Assembly (NCBI RefSeq): GCF_008801815.1
Contig: NZ_VZOX01000006.1
From: Edwardsiella anguillarum
GTDB taxonomy: Bacteria > Pseudomonadota > Gammaproteobacteria > Enterobacterales > Enterobacteriaceae
Strand: one strand, 5' to 3'
Length of the DNA stretch: 64,000 nucleotides
Positions within the stretch are counted from its first letter, which is position 1. Each line of letters begins with the position of its first letter. The position numbers and the translations under genes are program-made. Below are positions 51,181 through 60,496 of this stretch, one piece after another. Below the pieces are notes generated by a model. The model searched no databases, was not told the origin of the DNA, and saw only the letters and a program-made list of their open reading frames with translations.

Positions 51181-53496
51181 ATGAAACAATTGACCATCGG
51201 GTTAATCGGTAACCCCAACTCAGGGAAAACCACGCTGTTCAACCAGCTGACCGGCGCGCGCCAGCGCGTAGGCAACTGGGCCGGCGTCACCGTCGAACGT
51301 AAAGAGGGGCAGTTCGCGACGCCCCAGCATCAGGTCAAGCTGGTCGATCTGCCCGGTACCTATTCGCTGACCACCATCTCCGAACAGACCTCGCTGGATG
51401 AGCAGATCGCCTGTCATTACATCCTCAGCGGCGACGCAGACCTGATCGTCAACGTGGTGGATGCAGCAAACCTGGAACGTAACCTTTACCTGACGCTCCA
51501 GCTGCTGGAGCTGGGTATCCCCTGCATCGTCGCGCTCAACATGCTGGACATCGCCCGCAGCCAGCAGATTGAGATCGACATCGACGCCCTATCCAAGCGC
51601 CTGGGCTGCCCGGTGATCCCGATGGTCTCTACCCGCAGCGAGGGGATCTGCGCCCTGAAGCGAGCCATCGACATGCCGCCGGTCTGTGCGGTGGAGGCGC
51701 TGGTTGACTATCCCCCGCTACTGCTGAGCCAGGTCGATCGCCTGTCGCAGGTGATGCCCGACTCCCTGACCATGCAGCAGCGCCGCTGGATTTCCCTGCA
51801 GCTGCTGGAGGGCGATATCTACAGCTCCTCGCGGGCCAGCAACGCGCTGGCGCTGCTGCCGGAGGTGCGCGACACCCTGCAGCGTACCCTGAACGAAGAT
51901 CCGGCGCTGATCATCGCCAACGCCCGCTACCAAAGCATCACCGATATCTGCGATGCCGTCAGTAACAGCCAGCAGGCGCAGCCCAACCACCTGACGGAAA
52001 AGCTCGACCGGGTGATCCTAAACCGCTGGCTGGGGATCCCCATCTTCTTGCTGGTGATGTACCTGATGTTCCTGCTGGCCATCAACATCGGCGGGGCACT
52101 GCAGCCCCTGTTTGACATTGGCTCCGCCACCCTGTTTATTCAGGGGATCCAGTGGCTGGGGGCAACCCTGAACTTCCCCGACTGGCTGACCATTTTCCTA
52201 GCCCAAGGGGTCGGCGGCGGGATCAATACCGTACTACCGCTGGTGCCGCAGATCGGCATGATGTACCTGTTCCTCTCCTTTCTGGAGGACTCCGGCTACA
52301 TGGCCCGCGCGGCGTTTGTCGTCGACAAGATGATGCAGGCGCTGGGGCTGCCCGGGAAATCCTTTGTCCCGCTGATCGTCGGATTCGGCTGTAACGTTCC
52401 CTCCGTGATGGGGGCGCGAACCCTGGATGCACCGCGTGAACGGCTGATCACCGTACTGATGGCACCCTTTATGTCCTGCGGCGCACGGCTGGCCATCTTT
52501 GCCGTCTTCTCCGCCGCCTTCTTTGGCCAGAACGGCGCATTCGTCGTGTTCTCGCTGTACCTGCTGGGTATCGTGATGGCCATCCTGACCGGGCTGATGC
52601 TGAAGCATACCCTGATGCGCGGGGAGTCCTCGCCGTTCGTCATGGAGATGCCGGTCTACCACGTACCCCATCTCAAAAGTCTGCTGCTGCAGACCTGGCA
52701 GCGCCTGAAGGGCTTTGTGATCCGCGCCGGCCGCGTGATCATCATCGTCAGTATCTTTATCGGCGCGCTGAACAGCTTCTCCTTCAGCGGTAAGCCGGTC
52801 AGCGACCTCAACGATTCCGCGCTGGCCACGACCAGTAAAGTGTTGACGCCGCTGCTGCAGCCGATTGGCGTCAAAGAGGACAACTGGCAGGCCACCGTCG
52901 GTCTGGTGACCGGCGCCATGGCCAAAGAGGTAGTCGTCGGCACCCTGAACACCCTGTATACCGCCGAACATATCAATGAAGAAACGTTCGATCCGCAGAG
53001 CTATAGCCTGGCCGGCGGCCTGAAAGAGGCGCTGGATGAGACGTGGCAGGGGCTGAAGGATACCTTCAGTATCAGCGTCCTCTCCAACCCCATCGAAGCC
53101 AGCAAGGGCGACGGTGAAATGGGCAGCGGTTCCATGGGGGTAATGAGCAGCAAATTTGGCAGCGCCAGCGCCGCCTATGCCTACCTGATCTTCGTGCTGC
53201 TGTACGTCCCCTGCGTATCGGTCATGGGCGCCATCGCCCGTGAAAGCAGCCGCGGCTGGATGCTGTTCTCCATCGGCTGGGGGCTGAACGTAGCCTATTC
53301 ACTGGCGACCCTGTACTACCAGGTGGTCAACTTCAGCGCCCATCCGGACTACAGCCTGATCGCCATCAGCATCGTCATACTATTTAACCTGGCGCTGCTG
53401 ATCGTACTGCGCCGCTCTCGCGAACGGGTTACCGTGCGCCTGAGCAACGCCGCCAGCGCCAGCTGCTGCTGCAATAATAGCGGCAGCTGCCACTGA
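51181..53496 (+). CDS. feoB: Ferrous iron transporter FeoB
   Basis: 771 residues. The N-terminal G domain has G1 GNPNSGKTT, the switch I stretch NWAGVTVERKEG, G3 DLPG and G4 NMLD; a helical GDI-like domain follows, then the membrane part with two Gate motifs (PLIVGFGCNVPSVMGAR and YVPCVSVMGAIARE). The C-terminus ends in a Cys-rich tail (CCCNNSGSCH). Imports Fe(II) across the inner membrane, chiefly without oxygen. Confidence 0.97.
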   Translation: MKQLTIGLIGNPNSGKTTLFNQLTGARQRVGNWAGVTVERKEGQFATPQHQVKLVDLPGTYSLTTISEQTSLDEQIACHYILSGDADLIVNVVDAANLERNLYLTLQLLELGIPCIVALNMLDIARSQQIEIDIDALSKRLGCPVIPMVSTRSEGICALKRAIDMPPVCAVEALVDYPPLLLSQVDRLSQVMPDSLTMQQRRWISLQLLEGDIYSSSRASNALALLPEVRDTLQRTLNEDPALIIANARYQSITDICDAVSNSQQAQPNHLTEKLDRVILNRWLGIPIFLLVMYLMFLLAINIGGALQPLFDIGSATLFIQGIQWLGATLNFPDWLTIFLAQGVGGGINTVLPLVPQIGMMYLFLSFLEDSGYMARAAFVVDKMMQALGLPGKSFVPLIVGFGCNVPSVMGARTLDAPRERLITVLMAPFMSCGARLAIFAVFSAAFFGQNGAFVVFSLYLLGIVMAILTGLMLKHTLMRGESSPFVMEMPVYHVPHLKSLLLQTWQRLKGFVIRAGRVIIIVSIFIGALNSFSFSGKPVSDLNDSALATTSKVLTPLLQPIGVKEDNWQATVGLVTGAMAKEVVVGTLNTLYTAEHINEETFDPQSYSLAGGLKEALDETWQGLKDTFSISVLSNPIEASKGDGEMGSGSMGVMSSKFGSASAAYAYLIFVLLYVPCVSVMGAIARESSRGWMLFSIGWGLNVAYSLATLYYQVVNFSAHPDYSLIAISIVILFNLALLIVLRRSRERVTVRLSNAASASCCCNNSGSCH

Positions 53497-53517
53497 TCCC
53501 CCTAACGGAGCGCCATG

Positions 53518-53766
53518 ATGACTACCTTACTGCAAGTCCGGGATACCGTCGCACTGCATGGGCGCATTGAGCTACAGCGCCTGTGCCGTGAGGTCGGCGG
53601 TACGCCGGCCCTGGTACGCGCCATGCTGGAGCGCCTGGAGCACATGGGATGTGTGGAAAAGGTCGATGATATGGATAGCGGATGCCTGAGCGGCAGCTGT
53701 AAAGGCTGCCCCGAAGCGCAGAAAAAATGTGAAACCGTCGTCTATCGGATACGCACGCTGCACTAA
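53518..53766 (+). CDS. feoC: FeoC winged-helix Fe-S protein
   Basis: 82 residues from the second ATG of ATGATG, which is better spaced from GGAG. An N-terminal winged helix (LLQVRDTVALHGRIELQRLCREV) is followed by the cysteine loop CLSGSCKGCPEAQKKC (four Cys). In Klebsiella FeoC carries an oxygen-sensitive cluster and shields FeoB from proteolysis. Two extra Cys (in QRLCRE and HMGCVE) are present. Confidence 0.93.
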   Translation: MTTLLQVRDTVALHGRIELQRLCREVGGTPALVRAMLERLEHMGCVEKVDDMDSGCLSGSCKGCPEAQKKCETVVYRIRTLH

Positions 53767-53798
53767 ACGCGCGCCGTAGCCATTGACGCCCCTCGACA

Positions 53799-53826
53799 GG
53801 CAGCCGCAGATGCGGCTGCTTTTTTT
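53799..53826. terminator. Terminator downstream of feoC
   Basis: CAGCCGCA (53801-53808) and TGCGGCTG (53811-53818), a 2-nt loop, then a run of T from 53820. It ends feoABC ahead of convergent bioH. Confidence 0.9.
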
Positions 53827-53837
53827 GTCTCATCCCA

Positions 53838-54614
53838 TCATGCCGACGCCCCGCCGGCAAAATCACACAGCGCGGCGCAAAACGGCGCGGGATGAGAGAT
53901 AAAGGGGGCATGGGCGGCACCGGGAATAATCAGCGAGCGACCGCGCGGGCTGAGCGCATCCACCAGCGGCACCACCCGGCGCGGAACCAGGCCGTCCAGC
54001 GCGCCATAGAGGCGCAGCCACGGCGGCGCCAGCGTCGCCAGCTGTGGGCGCAGATCGGTTTCGCGCAGCAGGGACAGCCCCCCGTTCAAGACTGCCGCCG
54101 ACGGCATCGGCTGCGCCAGCACCACCGACTTCAGCGCGCGGGCATCCTGCCGGGCGCTGTCTGTCCCCAGCGTCTGCAGCGCCAGAAAACGCTCCACCGT
54201 ACGCTGAAAATCATCACGCAGCTGTGATTGAAAATGATGCAGCACATCGCCACGGATCCCCGGCCACGCCGTCTGCGCCGTAAAACAGGGCGAAGAGGCG
54301 ACGGTGATTAAACCGCTGACCCGCTGCGGGTGATGCAGGGCCGCCTGAGTCGCGACGAGCCCCCCCAGCGACCAGCCCAGCCATAGCGCCCGCTCCGGCG
54401 CCTGCGCCAGCACCCGCTGCGTCATCTCCGCCAGCGAATACGGCGTATCGCCGCCGCTGCGCCCATAGCCGGGCAGATCGACCAGGTGCAGGCGAAACTG
54501 CGCAGAGAGCTGGGGGACAATGCAACGCCACACTTCGGCATTCAGTCCCCAGCCGTGCAGCAGCACAAGATCGCGCTTACCCGCGCCGCAGGTATGCCAA
54601 AACAGCGCACTCAT
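53838..54614 (-). CDS. bioH: Pimeloyl-ACP methyl ester carboxylesterase BioH
   Basis: 258-residue alpha/beta hydrolase that frees pimeloyl-ACP in biotin synthesis. Catalytic triad by position: Ser82 (GWSLGG), Asp207 (GALDGLVP) and His235 (GAAHAPF), identical numbering to E. coli BioH. Divergent from the gntX remnant, as in E. coli. Confidence 0.96.
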   Translation of the reverse strand: MSALFWHTCGAGKRDLVLLHGWGLNAEVWRCIVPQLSAQFRLHLVDLPGYGRSGGDTPYSLAEMTQRVLAQAPERALWLGWSLGGLVATQAALHHPQRVSGLITVASSPCFTAQTAWPGIRGDVLHHFQSQLRDDFQRTVERFLALQTLGTDSARQDARALKSVVLAQPMPSAAVLNGGLSLLRETDLRPQLATLAPPWLRLYGALDGLVPRRVVPLVDALSPRGRSLIIPGAAHAPFISHPAPFCAALCDFAGGASA

Positions 54615-54658
54615 CGGTTATGGTCTCCTTTCACCTTGGACCTTTCAGGACGGTGCCT

Positions 54659-55269
54659 ATGGTATCACTTCACGGACGCTGCGCGATCTGCCGCCTTCCC
54701 CTACGGGCGCCGGTCGGTATCTGTAGCGCCTGCCGTCGGGCGCTGCCCGCGCCGCCGCCCTGCTGTCCCCGCTGTGGGCTGCCCAGTGCAGATATCCATC
54801 ACCCCTGGCGCCGTTGGTACAGCGCTTGAAATACCGCGCGGAATGGCCGCTGGCCGTGCCGTTGGCCCGGCTGATGCTGCTGCGCTACCTGCAGGATCGC
54901 CGCAGCGCGCCGCGGGCGCGCCCCGAGATCATCCTGCCGGTGCCGCTGCACCGCCTACGCCACTGGCAGCGCGGCTACAACCAGGCCGCCGAACTGGCCC
55001 GCTGGCTAGCGCGCTGGCTGCAGGCCGAGTTCCGCCCGCAGTGGCTCTGGCGCATTCGGCGAACCCCGCCCCAGCAGGGGCTCAGCGCGGCGCAGCGGCG
55101 GCGCAACCTGCGCGGTGCCTTCGCCGCGCACCGGGCGCTGGCCGGGCGGCGGGTGCTGCTGGTCGACGATGTGATCACCACCGGCAGTACCCTGAGCGAA
55201 ATCTCCCGCCTGCTGATAGCACAGGGTGTGATGTCGGTAGAGACGATCTGCCTATGCCGCACCTTGTGA
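54659..55269 (+). pseudogene. gntX: gntX (ComF family) broken by internal deletion and frameshift
   Basis: The N-terminal part reads from ATG 54659 (MVSLHGRCAICRLPLRAPVG, with CAIC, CSAC and CPRC zinc knuckles) to a TGA at 54827-54829. The C-terminal part reads in another frame, from about 54793 (SPLAPLVQRLKYRAEW) to 55269, with the phosphoribosyltransferase motif VLLVDDVITTGSTLSE and the ending CLCRTL. Aligned by eye to E. coli GntX (227 residues), roughly 25 residues around the second zinc knuckle and the following strand are missing at the junction. So a deletion not divisible by three removed part of the gene. A sequencing error alone would not explain the lost residues. Downstream nfuA is intact. 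Confidence 0.85.
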
Positions 55270-55327
55270 GCATTTTACGATCGGCGTATTATAACCGACC
55301 GGAGAAGTCAACTATTGAGCAGATGCC

Positions 55328-55903
55328 ATGATCCGTATTACCGAAGCAGCGCAAGAGCACTTTGCCAAATTGCTGGCAAACCAGGAGCCGGGTACCCAGA
55401 TCCGCGTTTTTGTCATTAACCCCGGTACGCCCAATGCGGAGTGCGGCGTATCCTACTGCCCGCCGGACGCCGTAGAAGCCAATGACCGTAAGCTGGACTT
55501 TGAGCAGCTGAGCGCCTATGTCGACGAAATCAGCGCCCCGTTCCTTGAAGATGCCGAGATCGACTTTGTTACCGATCAGCTCGGCTCGCAGCTGACCCTA
55601 AAAGCCCCCAACGCCAAGATGCGTAAAGTCGCCGACGATGCGCCGCTGATCGAGCGCGTGGAGTATATTCTGCAATCGCAGATTAACCCCCAGCTGGCGG
55701 GCCACGGCGGTCGCGTCTCGCTGATGGAGATCACCGATGAAGGCTACGCCATTCTGCAGTTCGGCGGCGGCTGCAACGGTTGCTCCATGGTGGACTACAC
55801 TCTGAAAGAGGGGATCGAGAAAGAGCTGCTGCAGCGCTTCCCAGAGCTGAAGGGCGTACGCGATCTGACCGAGCATCAGCGCGGCGACCACTCTTACTAC
55901 TGA
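55328..55903 (+). CDS. nfuA: Fe-S biogenesis protein NfuA
   Basis: 191 residues, the E. coli length. A degenerate A-type domain (residues 1-95) lacks the full cysteine set, and the Nfu domain carries Cys149 and Cys152 (GGGCNGCSMVDYTL), which bridge a [4Fe-4S] cluster between two subunits. It delivers clusters to targets such as lipoyl synthase under stress. Confidence 0.97.
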   Translation: MIRITEAAQEHFAKLLANQEPGTQIRVFVINPGTPNAECGVSYCPPDAVEANDRKLDFEQLSAYVDEISAPFLEDAEIDFVTDQLGSQLTLKAPNAKMRKVADDAPLIERVEYILQSQINPQLAGHGGRVSLMEITDEGYAILQFGGGCNGCSMVDYTLKEGIEKELLQRFPELKGVRDLTEHQRGDHSYY

Positions 55904-55980
55904 TACCGTCAGGCGGGCCGGCACGACGGCCCCCATCGCGTGATCTGCCGCGCGGCGCGCGGCTTTCTGGCCTTTCCCGT

Positions 55981-56736
55981 TTACACTAACTCAACCCGCA
56001 CGCCGCACTCGCGCAGGCGCGCGACCACCTCCGCCGGGGCATCATGACCGGTGATCAGGATGTCGATCTGCCCGGCGCGCGCAAACAGCATGCCGGCCCG
56101 CTGTCCCACCTTGCTGCTGTCCACCAGCGCCACTAGCTTACCGGCGTACCTCAGCATCTTCTGCTCTGCCATCGCCGTCAGCATATCGGTCTTGTACAGC
56201 CCCTCCGGGGTCAACCCCTTACCGCTGGTAAACATCCAGTGTCCAGCATACAGCGAGGCATCGCCGTCCGCCGGTGCCAGCGTGATCGCCTGGGTGCGAT
56301 TATACTGTCCCCCCATGATCACCACGCTATCATGCTCTTGATCTATCAAGTAGTTAGCCAACGGCAAATAGTTGGTAATCACCTGCACATCGCGTCCGCA
56401 AAGCTCCCGCCCCAGCAAAAACGCCGTCGAGCCGCAGTTGATCACCACGCTTTCACCCGGCTGTACCAGCCGCGAGGCCGCGCGGGCAATGCGCACCTTT
56501 TCATCGTGATTCTGCGCCCGGTGGATATTCATCGGCGTCCAGGCCATACGATTGGGGCTCACGGCCTCCGCGCCGTTGCGCACCTTTTTCAGCTTACCGG
56601 CGTCATTCAGCTTATTGATATCGCGCCGCGCCGTCGCCGGCGATATCTGCAGGCTCGCGATCAGCTGCTCAACGCTGACAAAGCCATCCTGCTGCAGCAT
56701 CTCCAGCAGGGTCTGATGTCGTTGTGATTCCGTCAT
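55981..56736 (-). CDS. ulaR: DeoR family repressor of ascorbate utilisation UlaR
   Basis: 251 residues. The N-terminal DeoR helix-turn-helix (RHQTLLEMLQQDGFVSVEQLIASLQISPATARRDINKL) is followed by the sugar-phosphate-binding domain (ESVVINCGSTAFLLGREL). In E. coli UlaR represses both ula transcripts and is released by L-ascorbate 6-phosphate. Position next to ulaG matches the E. coli locus. Confidence 0.94.
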   Translation of the reverse strand: MTESQRHQTLLEMLQQDGFVSVEQLIASLQISPATARRDINKLNDAGKLKKVRNGAEAVSPNRMAWTPMNIHRAQNHDEKVRIARAASRLVQPGESVVINCGSTAFLLGRELCGRDVQVITNYLPLANYLIDQEHDSVVIMGGQYNRTQAITLAPADGDASLYAGHWMFTSGKGLTPEGLYKTDMLTAMAEQKMLRYAGKLVALVDSSKVGQRAGMLFARAGQIDILITGHDAPAEVVARLRECGVRVELV

Positions 56737-56836
56737 GAAAATCCAGGCTCAGTTATGATTACAACATGAGTATATTTGAAAGCCGCGGGGAAACAAATCG
56801 GGCGGTATCCCTGCCGCAGATACCGCCGCCGCCCGG

Positions 56837-57901
56837 CTACAAAAAGGCCTTAAAGGGCAGGTCTGGCTCCTGGGTGAAGCAGTCGTCAAAGCCGCGCGGG
56901 TAGTGATACTCCAGCCGCCCCTGATCCTGTGGCCAGGTAAACTTACCACCCACCTGCCAGATAAAGGGGGTGAAGCCGTAGCCCAAACGATCTTTCTTCA
57001 TCTGCCACAGCACCCGGATCTCCTGCGGATCGGCCTGGAAGTTAGACCAGATATCGTGATGAAACGGGATCACCACTTTGGCCTTCAGCGCCTCGGCCAT
57101 CCGCAGGACATCGGCGCTGGTCATCTTATCGGTGATCCCGCGCGGGTTCTCGCCATAGGAGCCGAGCGCCACGTCGATGCGATGATCGTTGCCGTGCTTG
57201 GCATAATAGTTAGAGTAGTGGGAGTCGCCGCTGTGATACAGCGAACCGGCAGGCGTCTTAAACAGGTAGTTAACCGCTCGCAGATCCATACCGTCGGGCA
57301 GCGTACCCTGCGCCCGCTCCGACGGCGGCAGCGTGATCAGAGCGGTGCGGTCGAAGGCGTCCAGCGCCACGATCTCTGTATCTTTGATTCGCACCGTATC
57401 GCCGGGGACCACCACCCGGCAGCGCTCGCGCGGCACCCCCCAAGAGACCCACAGATCGACGCAGCGCTGCGGACCGATGAAGGGGACGTCCGGCGCCGCA
57501 TTGCGCAGCACAGCGGCCGCCACATTGATATCGATATGATCATTATGGTCGTGGGTCGCCAGCAGCGCATCGATCTCGCGGATGGCAAAGGGATCGAGCA
57601 CAAAGGGCGAGGTGCGCAGATTGGGCTGCAGCTTCTGCACCCCAGCCATCCGCTGCATCTGGTGCCCCGCCGCCATCCACGGATTGGCGTGGCTGCGCTT
57701 ACCGGTTCCACACCAAAAATCGACGCACAGATTCGCCCCCCCCTCCGACTTCAGCCAGATCCCGGTACAGCCCAGCCACCACATCGCAAAGCTGCCGGGA
57801 TCCACCGTCGTCTGCTCTATCTCCTCGTTCAGCCAAGTTCCCCACTCCGGAAACGTATTCAGGATCCAGGACTCGCGGGTAATGCCATCAAGTTTACTCA
57901 T
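56837..57901 (-). CDS. ulaG: L-ascorbate 6-phosphate lactonase UlaG
   Basis: 354-residue metallo-beta-lactamase-fold hydrolase that opens the lactone ring of ascorbate 6-phosphate. Metal ligands: THDHNDHID, then YHSGDSHYSNY, and the late His in VVIPFHHDIWSNF. It starts MSKLDGITRESWILNTFPEWGTWLNEEIE, as in E. coli. Divergent from ulaA across a 379-bp control region. Confidence 0.96.
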   Translation of the reverse strand: MSKLDGITRESWILNTFPEWGTWLNEEIEQTTVDPGSFAMWWLGCTGIWLKSEGGANLCVDFWCGTGKRSHANPWMAAGHQMQRMAGVQKLQPNLRTSPFVLDPFAIREIDALLATHDHNDHIDINVAAAVLRNAAPDVPFIGPQRCVDLWVSWGVPRERCRVVVPGDTVRIKDTEIVALDAFDRTALITLPPSERAQGTLPDGMDLRAVNYLFKTPAGSLYHSGDSHYSNYYAKHGNDHRIDVALGSYGENPRGITDKMTSADVLRMAEALKAKVVIPFHHDIWSNFQADPQEIRVLWQMKKDRLGYGFTPFIWQVGGKFTWPQDQGRLEYHYPRGFDDCFTQEPDLPFKAFL

Positions 57902-58280
57902 CGTCGGCCTCCTATCGGCTCACCAGTGCAGCACATAAAATCAATATTAATCATATTTAGATCAATTTTGATTGCAATAGCATAGTGACGTGAGATCAAG
58001 GGATACCCGATACAAGAGGCTATCCCTCCGCACTACGGCGCAACGGCCACTAAAAAATAAATTATTATTTATAATCATGCAGATAAAAATACAGCGACGT
58101 GCGATGAAGCCCAAGGAACGCCCACCCGCGAGGCGATCGACAAGTTGAGATCACAATCACAAATGATCATATTTAATCTTTAAGTGATTTTTAACGATTG
58201 CTAGAGTGGTCGAATTATACACAGCCCTGAGCGCGATCCCCCGGATCCGCGCTCAGGATCCACGCCGAACGGAGAACGCT
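57902..58280. promoter_or_regulatory. ulaG-ulaA divergent control region
   Basis: 379 bp, AT-rich (especially 57940-58200). It includes a CRP site at 58146 and a possible ulaA promoter, TTAACG (58191-58196) and TATACA (58216-58221) with about 19-nt spacing. In E. coli the equivalent region binds UlaR, CRP and IHF to form a loop; UlaR operators could not be placed with confidence. Confidence 0.55.
58146..58161 (+). promoter_or_regulatory. CRP-cAMP binding site for ulaABCDEF
   Basis: TGAGA-TCACAA-TCACA matches the CRP consensus TGTGA-N6-TCACA at 9 of 10 fixed positions. It lies about 120 nt before the ulaA ATG and about 45 nt before the suggested -35. Confidence 0.75.
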
Positions 58281-59678
58281 ATGGATATTCTGTACCGTGC
58301 CTTTCTGATTTTTTTCAATCAGGTGATGACCAATGCCCCCCTGCTGCTGGGGATTGTCACCTGCCTCGGCTACCTGCTGCTGCGTAAACCGGCGACGGTG
58401 ATCATCAAAGGCACGATCAAAACCATCATCGGCTTTATGCTGCTGCAGGCGGGCTCCGGCATCCTGACGTCAACCTTCAAACCGGTGGTGGCCAAGATGT
58501 CCGAGGTCTATCACATCAACGGAGCCATTTCAGACACCTACGCCTCGATGATGGCCACCATCGAGCGCATGGGCGACGCCTACAGCTGGGTAGGCTATAC
58601 CGTGCTGCTGGCGCTGGCGCTGAACATTCTCTACGTCCTGCTGCGCCGCCTCACCGGCATCCGCACCATCATGCTGACCGGCCACATCATGTTTCAGCAG
58701 GCCGGGCTTATCGCCGTGGTGTTCTATATCTTCGGCTATCCCATGTGGACCACGATCCTGTGCAGCGCGCTGCTGGTCTCGCTCTACTGGGGCATCACCG
58801 CCAACATGATGTATCGCCCCACTCAGGAGGTCACCGACGGCTGCGGCTTCTCCATTGGCCATCAGCAGCAGTTTGCCTCCTGGCTGGCCTATCGGTTGGC
58901 CCCCTATCTGGGGCGCAGGGAGGAGAGCGTGGAAGATCTCAGGCTGCCCGGCTGGCTGAATATCTTCCACGACAATATCGTCTCGACCGCGATCGTGATG
59001 ACCCTGTTCTTCGGGCTGATCCTCGGCTCTTTCGGGCTGGACACCGTCCAGCTGATGGCGGGGAAAATCCACTGGAGTATCTACATCCTGCAGACCGGTT
59101 TCCAGTTCGCCGTCGCGATCTTCATCATCGTTCAGGGCGTGCGCATGTTTGTCGCGGAGCTGTCCGAGGCCTTCACCGGCATCTCCCAGCGCCTGATCCC
59201 CGGCGCCGTGCTGGCCATCGACTGCGCGGCCATCTACAGCTTTGCCCCCAACGCCGTCGTTTGGGGATTTATCTGGGGTACCATCGGGCAGCTAATCGCC
59301 ATCGGCATCCTGATCCTGCTGGGGTCGCCTATCCTGATCATCCCCGGCTTTATCCCCATGTTCTTCTCCAACGCGACGATCGGCGTCTTTGCCAACCACT
59401 TCGGCGGCTGGCGGGCAGCCATCAAGATTTGTCTGGTCATGGGCATGATTGAAATCTTCGGCTGCGTCTGGGCCGTCAAACTTACCGGGCTCAGCGCCTG
59501 GATGGGGATGGCCGACTGGTCCATCCTGGCTCCGCCGATGATCCAGGGGCTGACGCTGGGGCTGTGGTTTATGGGCGTTCTGCTGCTGATCGCCCTGGCT
59601 TACATGCTGGTTGCCGGGCGCAGCCTGCGGGCAGAAGAGGCGGCGCAGACCGATCCGGCGCGCGGCACAACACACTAA
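58281..59678 (+). CDS. ulaA: Ascorbate PTS permease IIC component UlaA
   Basis: 465 residues from ATG 58281 (MDILYRAFLIFFNQVMTNAPLLLG) behind GGAGAA; the longer frame upstream is not coding. About eleven membrane helices, with LRKPATVIIKGTIKTIIGFMLLQAGSGILTS and TDGCGFSIGHQQQFASW almost identical to E. coli. It moves ascorbate while UlaB phosphorylates it. Confidence 0.97.
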   Translation: MDILYRAFLIFFNQVMTNAPLLLGIVTCLGYLLLRKPATVIIKGTIKTIIGFMLLQAGSGILTSTFKPVVAKMSEVYHINGAISDTYASMMATIERMGDAYSWVGYTVLLALALNILYVLLRRLTGIRTIMLTGHIMFQQAGLIAVVFYIFGYPMWTTILCSALLVSLYWGITANMMYRPTQEVTDGCGFSIGHQQQFASWLAYRLAPYLGRREESVEDLRLPGWLNIFHDNIVSTAIVMTLFFGLILGSFGLDTVQLMAGKIHWSIYILQTGFQFAVAIFIIVQGVRMFVAELSEAFTGISQRLIPGAVLAIDCAAIYSFAPNAVVWGFIWGTIGQLIAIGILILLGSPILIIPGFIPMFFSNATIGVFANHFGGWRAAIKICLVMGMIEIFGCVWAVKLTGLSAWMGMADWSILAPPMIQGLTLGLWFMGVLLLIALAYMLVAGRSLRAEEAAQTDPARGTTH

Positions 59679-59695
59679 CTCCATGGAGAAACATC

Positions 59696-60001
59696 ATGAC
59701 AGTACGCATTCTCGCCGTCTGCGGTAACGGCCAAGGCAGCTCAATGATCATGAAGATGAAGGTGGATCAGTTTCTAACCCAGCAGGGCGTTGACCACAGC
59801 GTCAACAGCTGCGCGGTCGGCGAGTATAAATCGGAGCTGAGCGGCGCAGATATCATCATTGCCTCCACCCACGTCGCCGGCGAGATCAGCGTCAGCGGCA
59901 ATAAATACGTGGTCGGGGTGCGCAATATGCTGTCGGCAGAAGAGTTCGGCCCCAGGCTGCTGGAGGTCATCCGCGCCCATTTCCCCCAGGACCTCAGCTA
60001 A
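59696..60001 (+). CDS. ulaB: Ascorbate PTS EIIB component UlaB
   Basis: 101 residues from ATG 59696, equal to E. coli UlaB. The phospho-cysteine is in ILAVCGNGQGSSMIMKMKVD. A frame extending further upstream has no support. Follows ulaA by 17 nt. Confidence 0.95.
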   Translation: MTVRILAVCGNGQGSSMIMKMKVDQFLTQQGVDHSVNSCAVGEYKSELSGADIIIASTHVAGEISVSGNKYVVGVRNMLSAEEFGPRLLEVIRAHFPQDLS

Positions 60002-60007
60002 GGAGCC

Positions 60008-60496
60008 ATGATGAAACTGCGAGACTCTCTGGAGGAAAACCACAGCATCCGCCTACAGGCCGAGGCGGCGGACTGGCCTGCGGCCGTCAGGATCGGCGTG
60101 GATCTCCTGGTCAGCGCCGGTGTCGTAGAGCCACGCTACTACCGGGCCATCCTGGATAGCGTCGCGCGCTTTGGCCCCTACTTTGTGCTGGCTCCGGGGC
60201 TGGCCATGCCGCACGGGCGCCCGGAAGAGGGTGTGATCAAGACCGGCTTTGCACTGGTCACCCTGCGTACGCCGATCGCGTTCGGCCATGAGGATAACGA
60301 CCCGGTGGACATTCTGATCACCCTGGCCGCCGTCGACGCCCACACCCATCAGGAGGTCGGTATCCGTCAGATCGTCGACCTGTTCGAGGATGAGGCCAAC
60401 TTTACGCGCCTGCGCGCCTGCCGCACGCCAGCGCAGGTGCTGGCGCTCATCGATTCGGCAACCACCCCATCGCATCCCCAAGGAGTCGCCTCATGA
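60008..60496 (+). CDS. ulaC: Ascorbate PTS EIIA component UlaC
   Basis: 162 residues (161 if the second ATG at 60011 is used). EIIA of the mannitol/fructose type with the phospho-histidine in LAPGLAMPHGRPEEGV. It receives phosphate from HPr and passes it to UlaB. AAGGAG precedes the start. It overlaps ulaD by 4 nt. Confidence 0.95.
   Translation: MMKLRDSLEENHSIRLQAEAADWPAAVRIGVDLLVSAGVVEPRYYRAILDSVARFGPYFVLAPGLAMPHGRPEEGVIKTGFALVTLRTPIAFGHEDNDPVDILITLAAVDAHTHQEVGIRQIVDLFEDEANFTRLRACRTPAQVLALIDSATTPSHPQGVAS

Noticed and set aside
12352..55903. Single large inversion of argD-nfuA to explain the moved yhfK
   Set aside because: Genes in this block keep their usual orientation relative to yheS and fusA, so one inversion cannot explain the layout; movement of the yhfK segment fits better.
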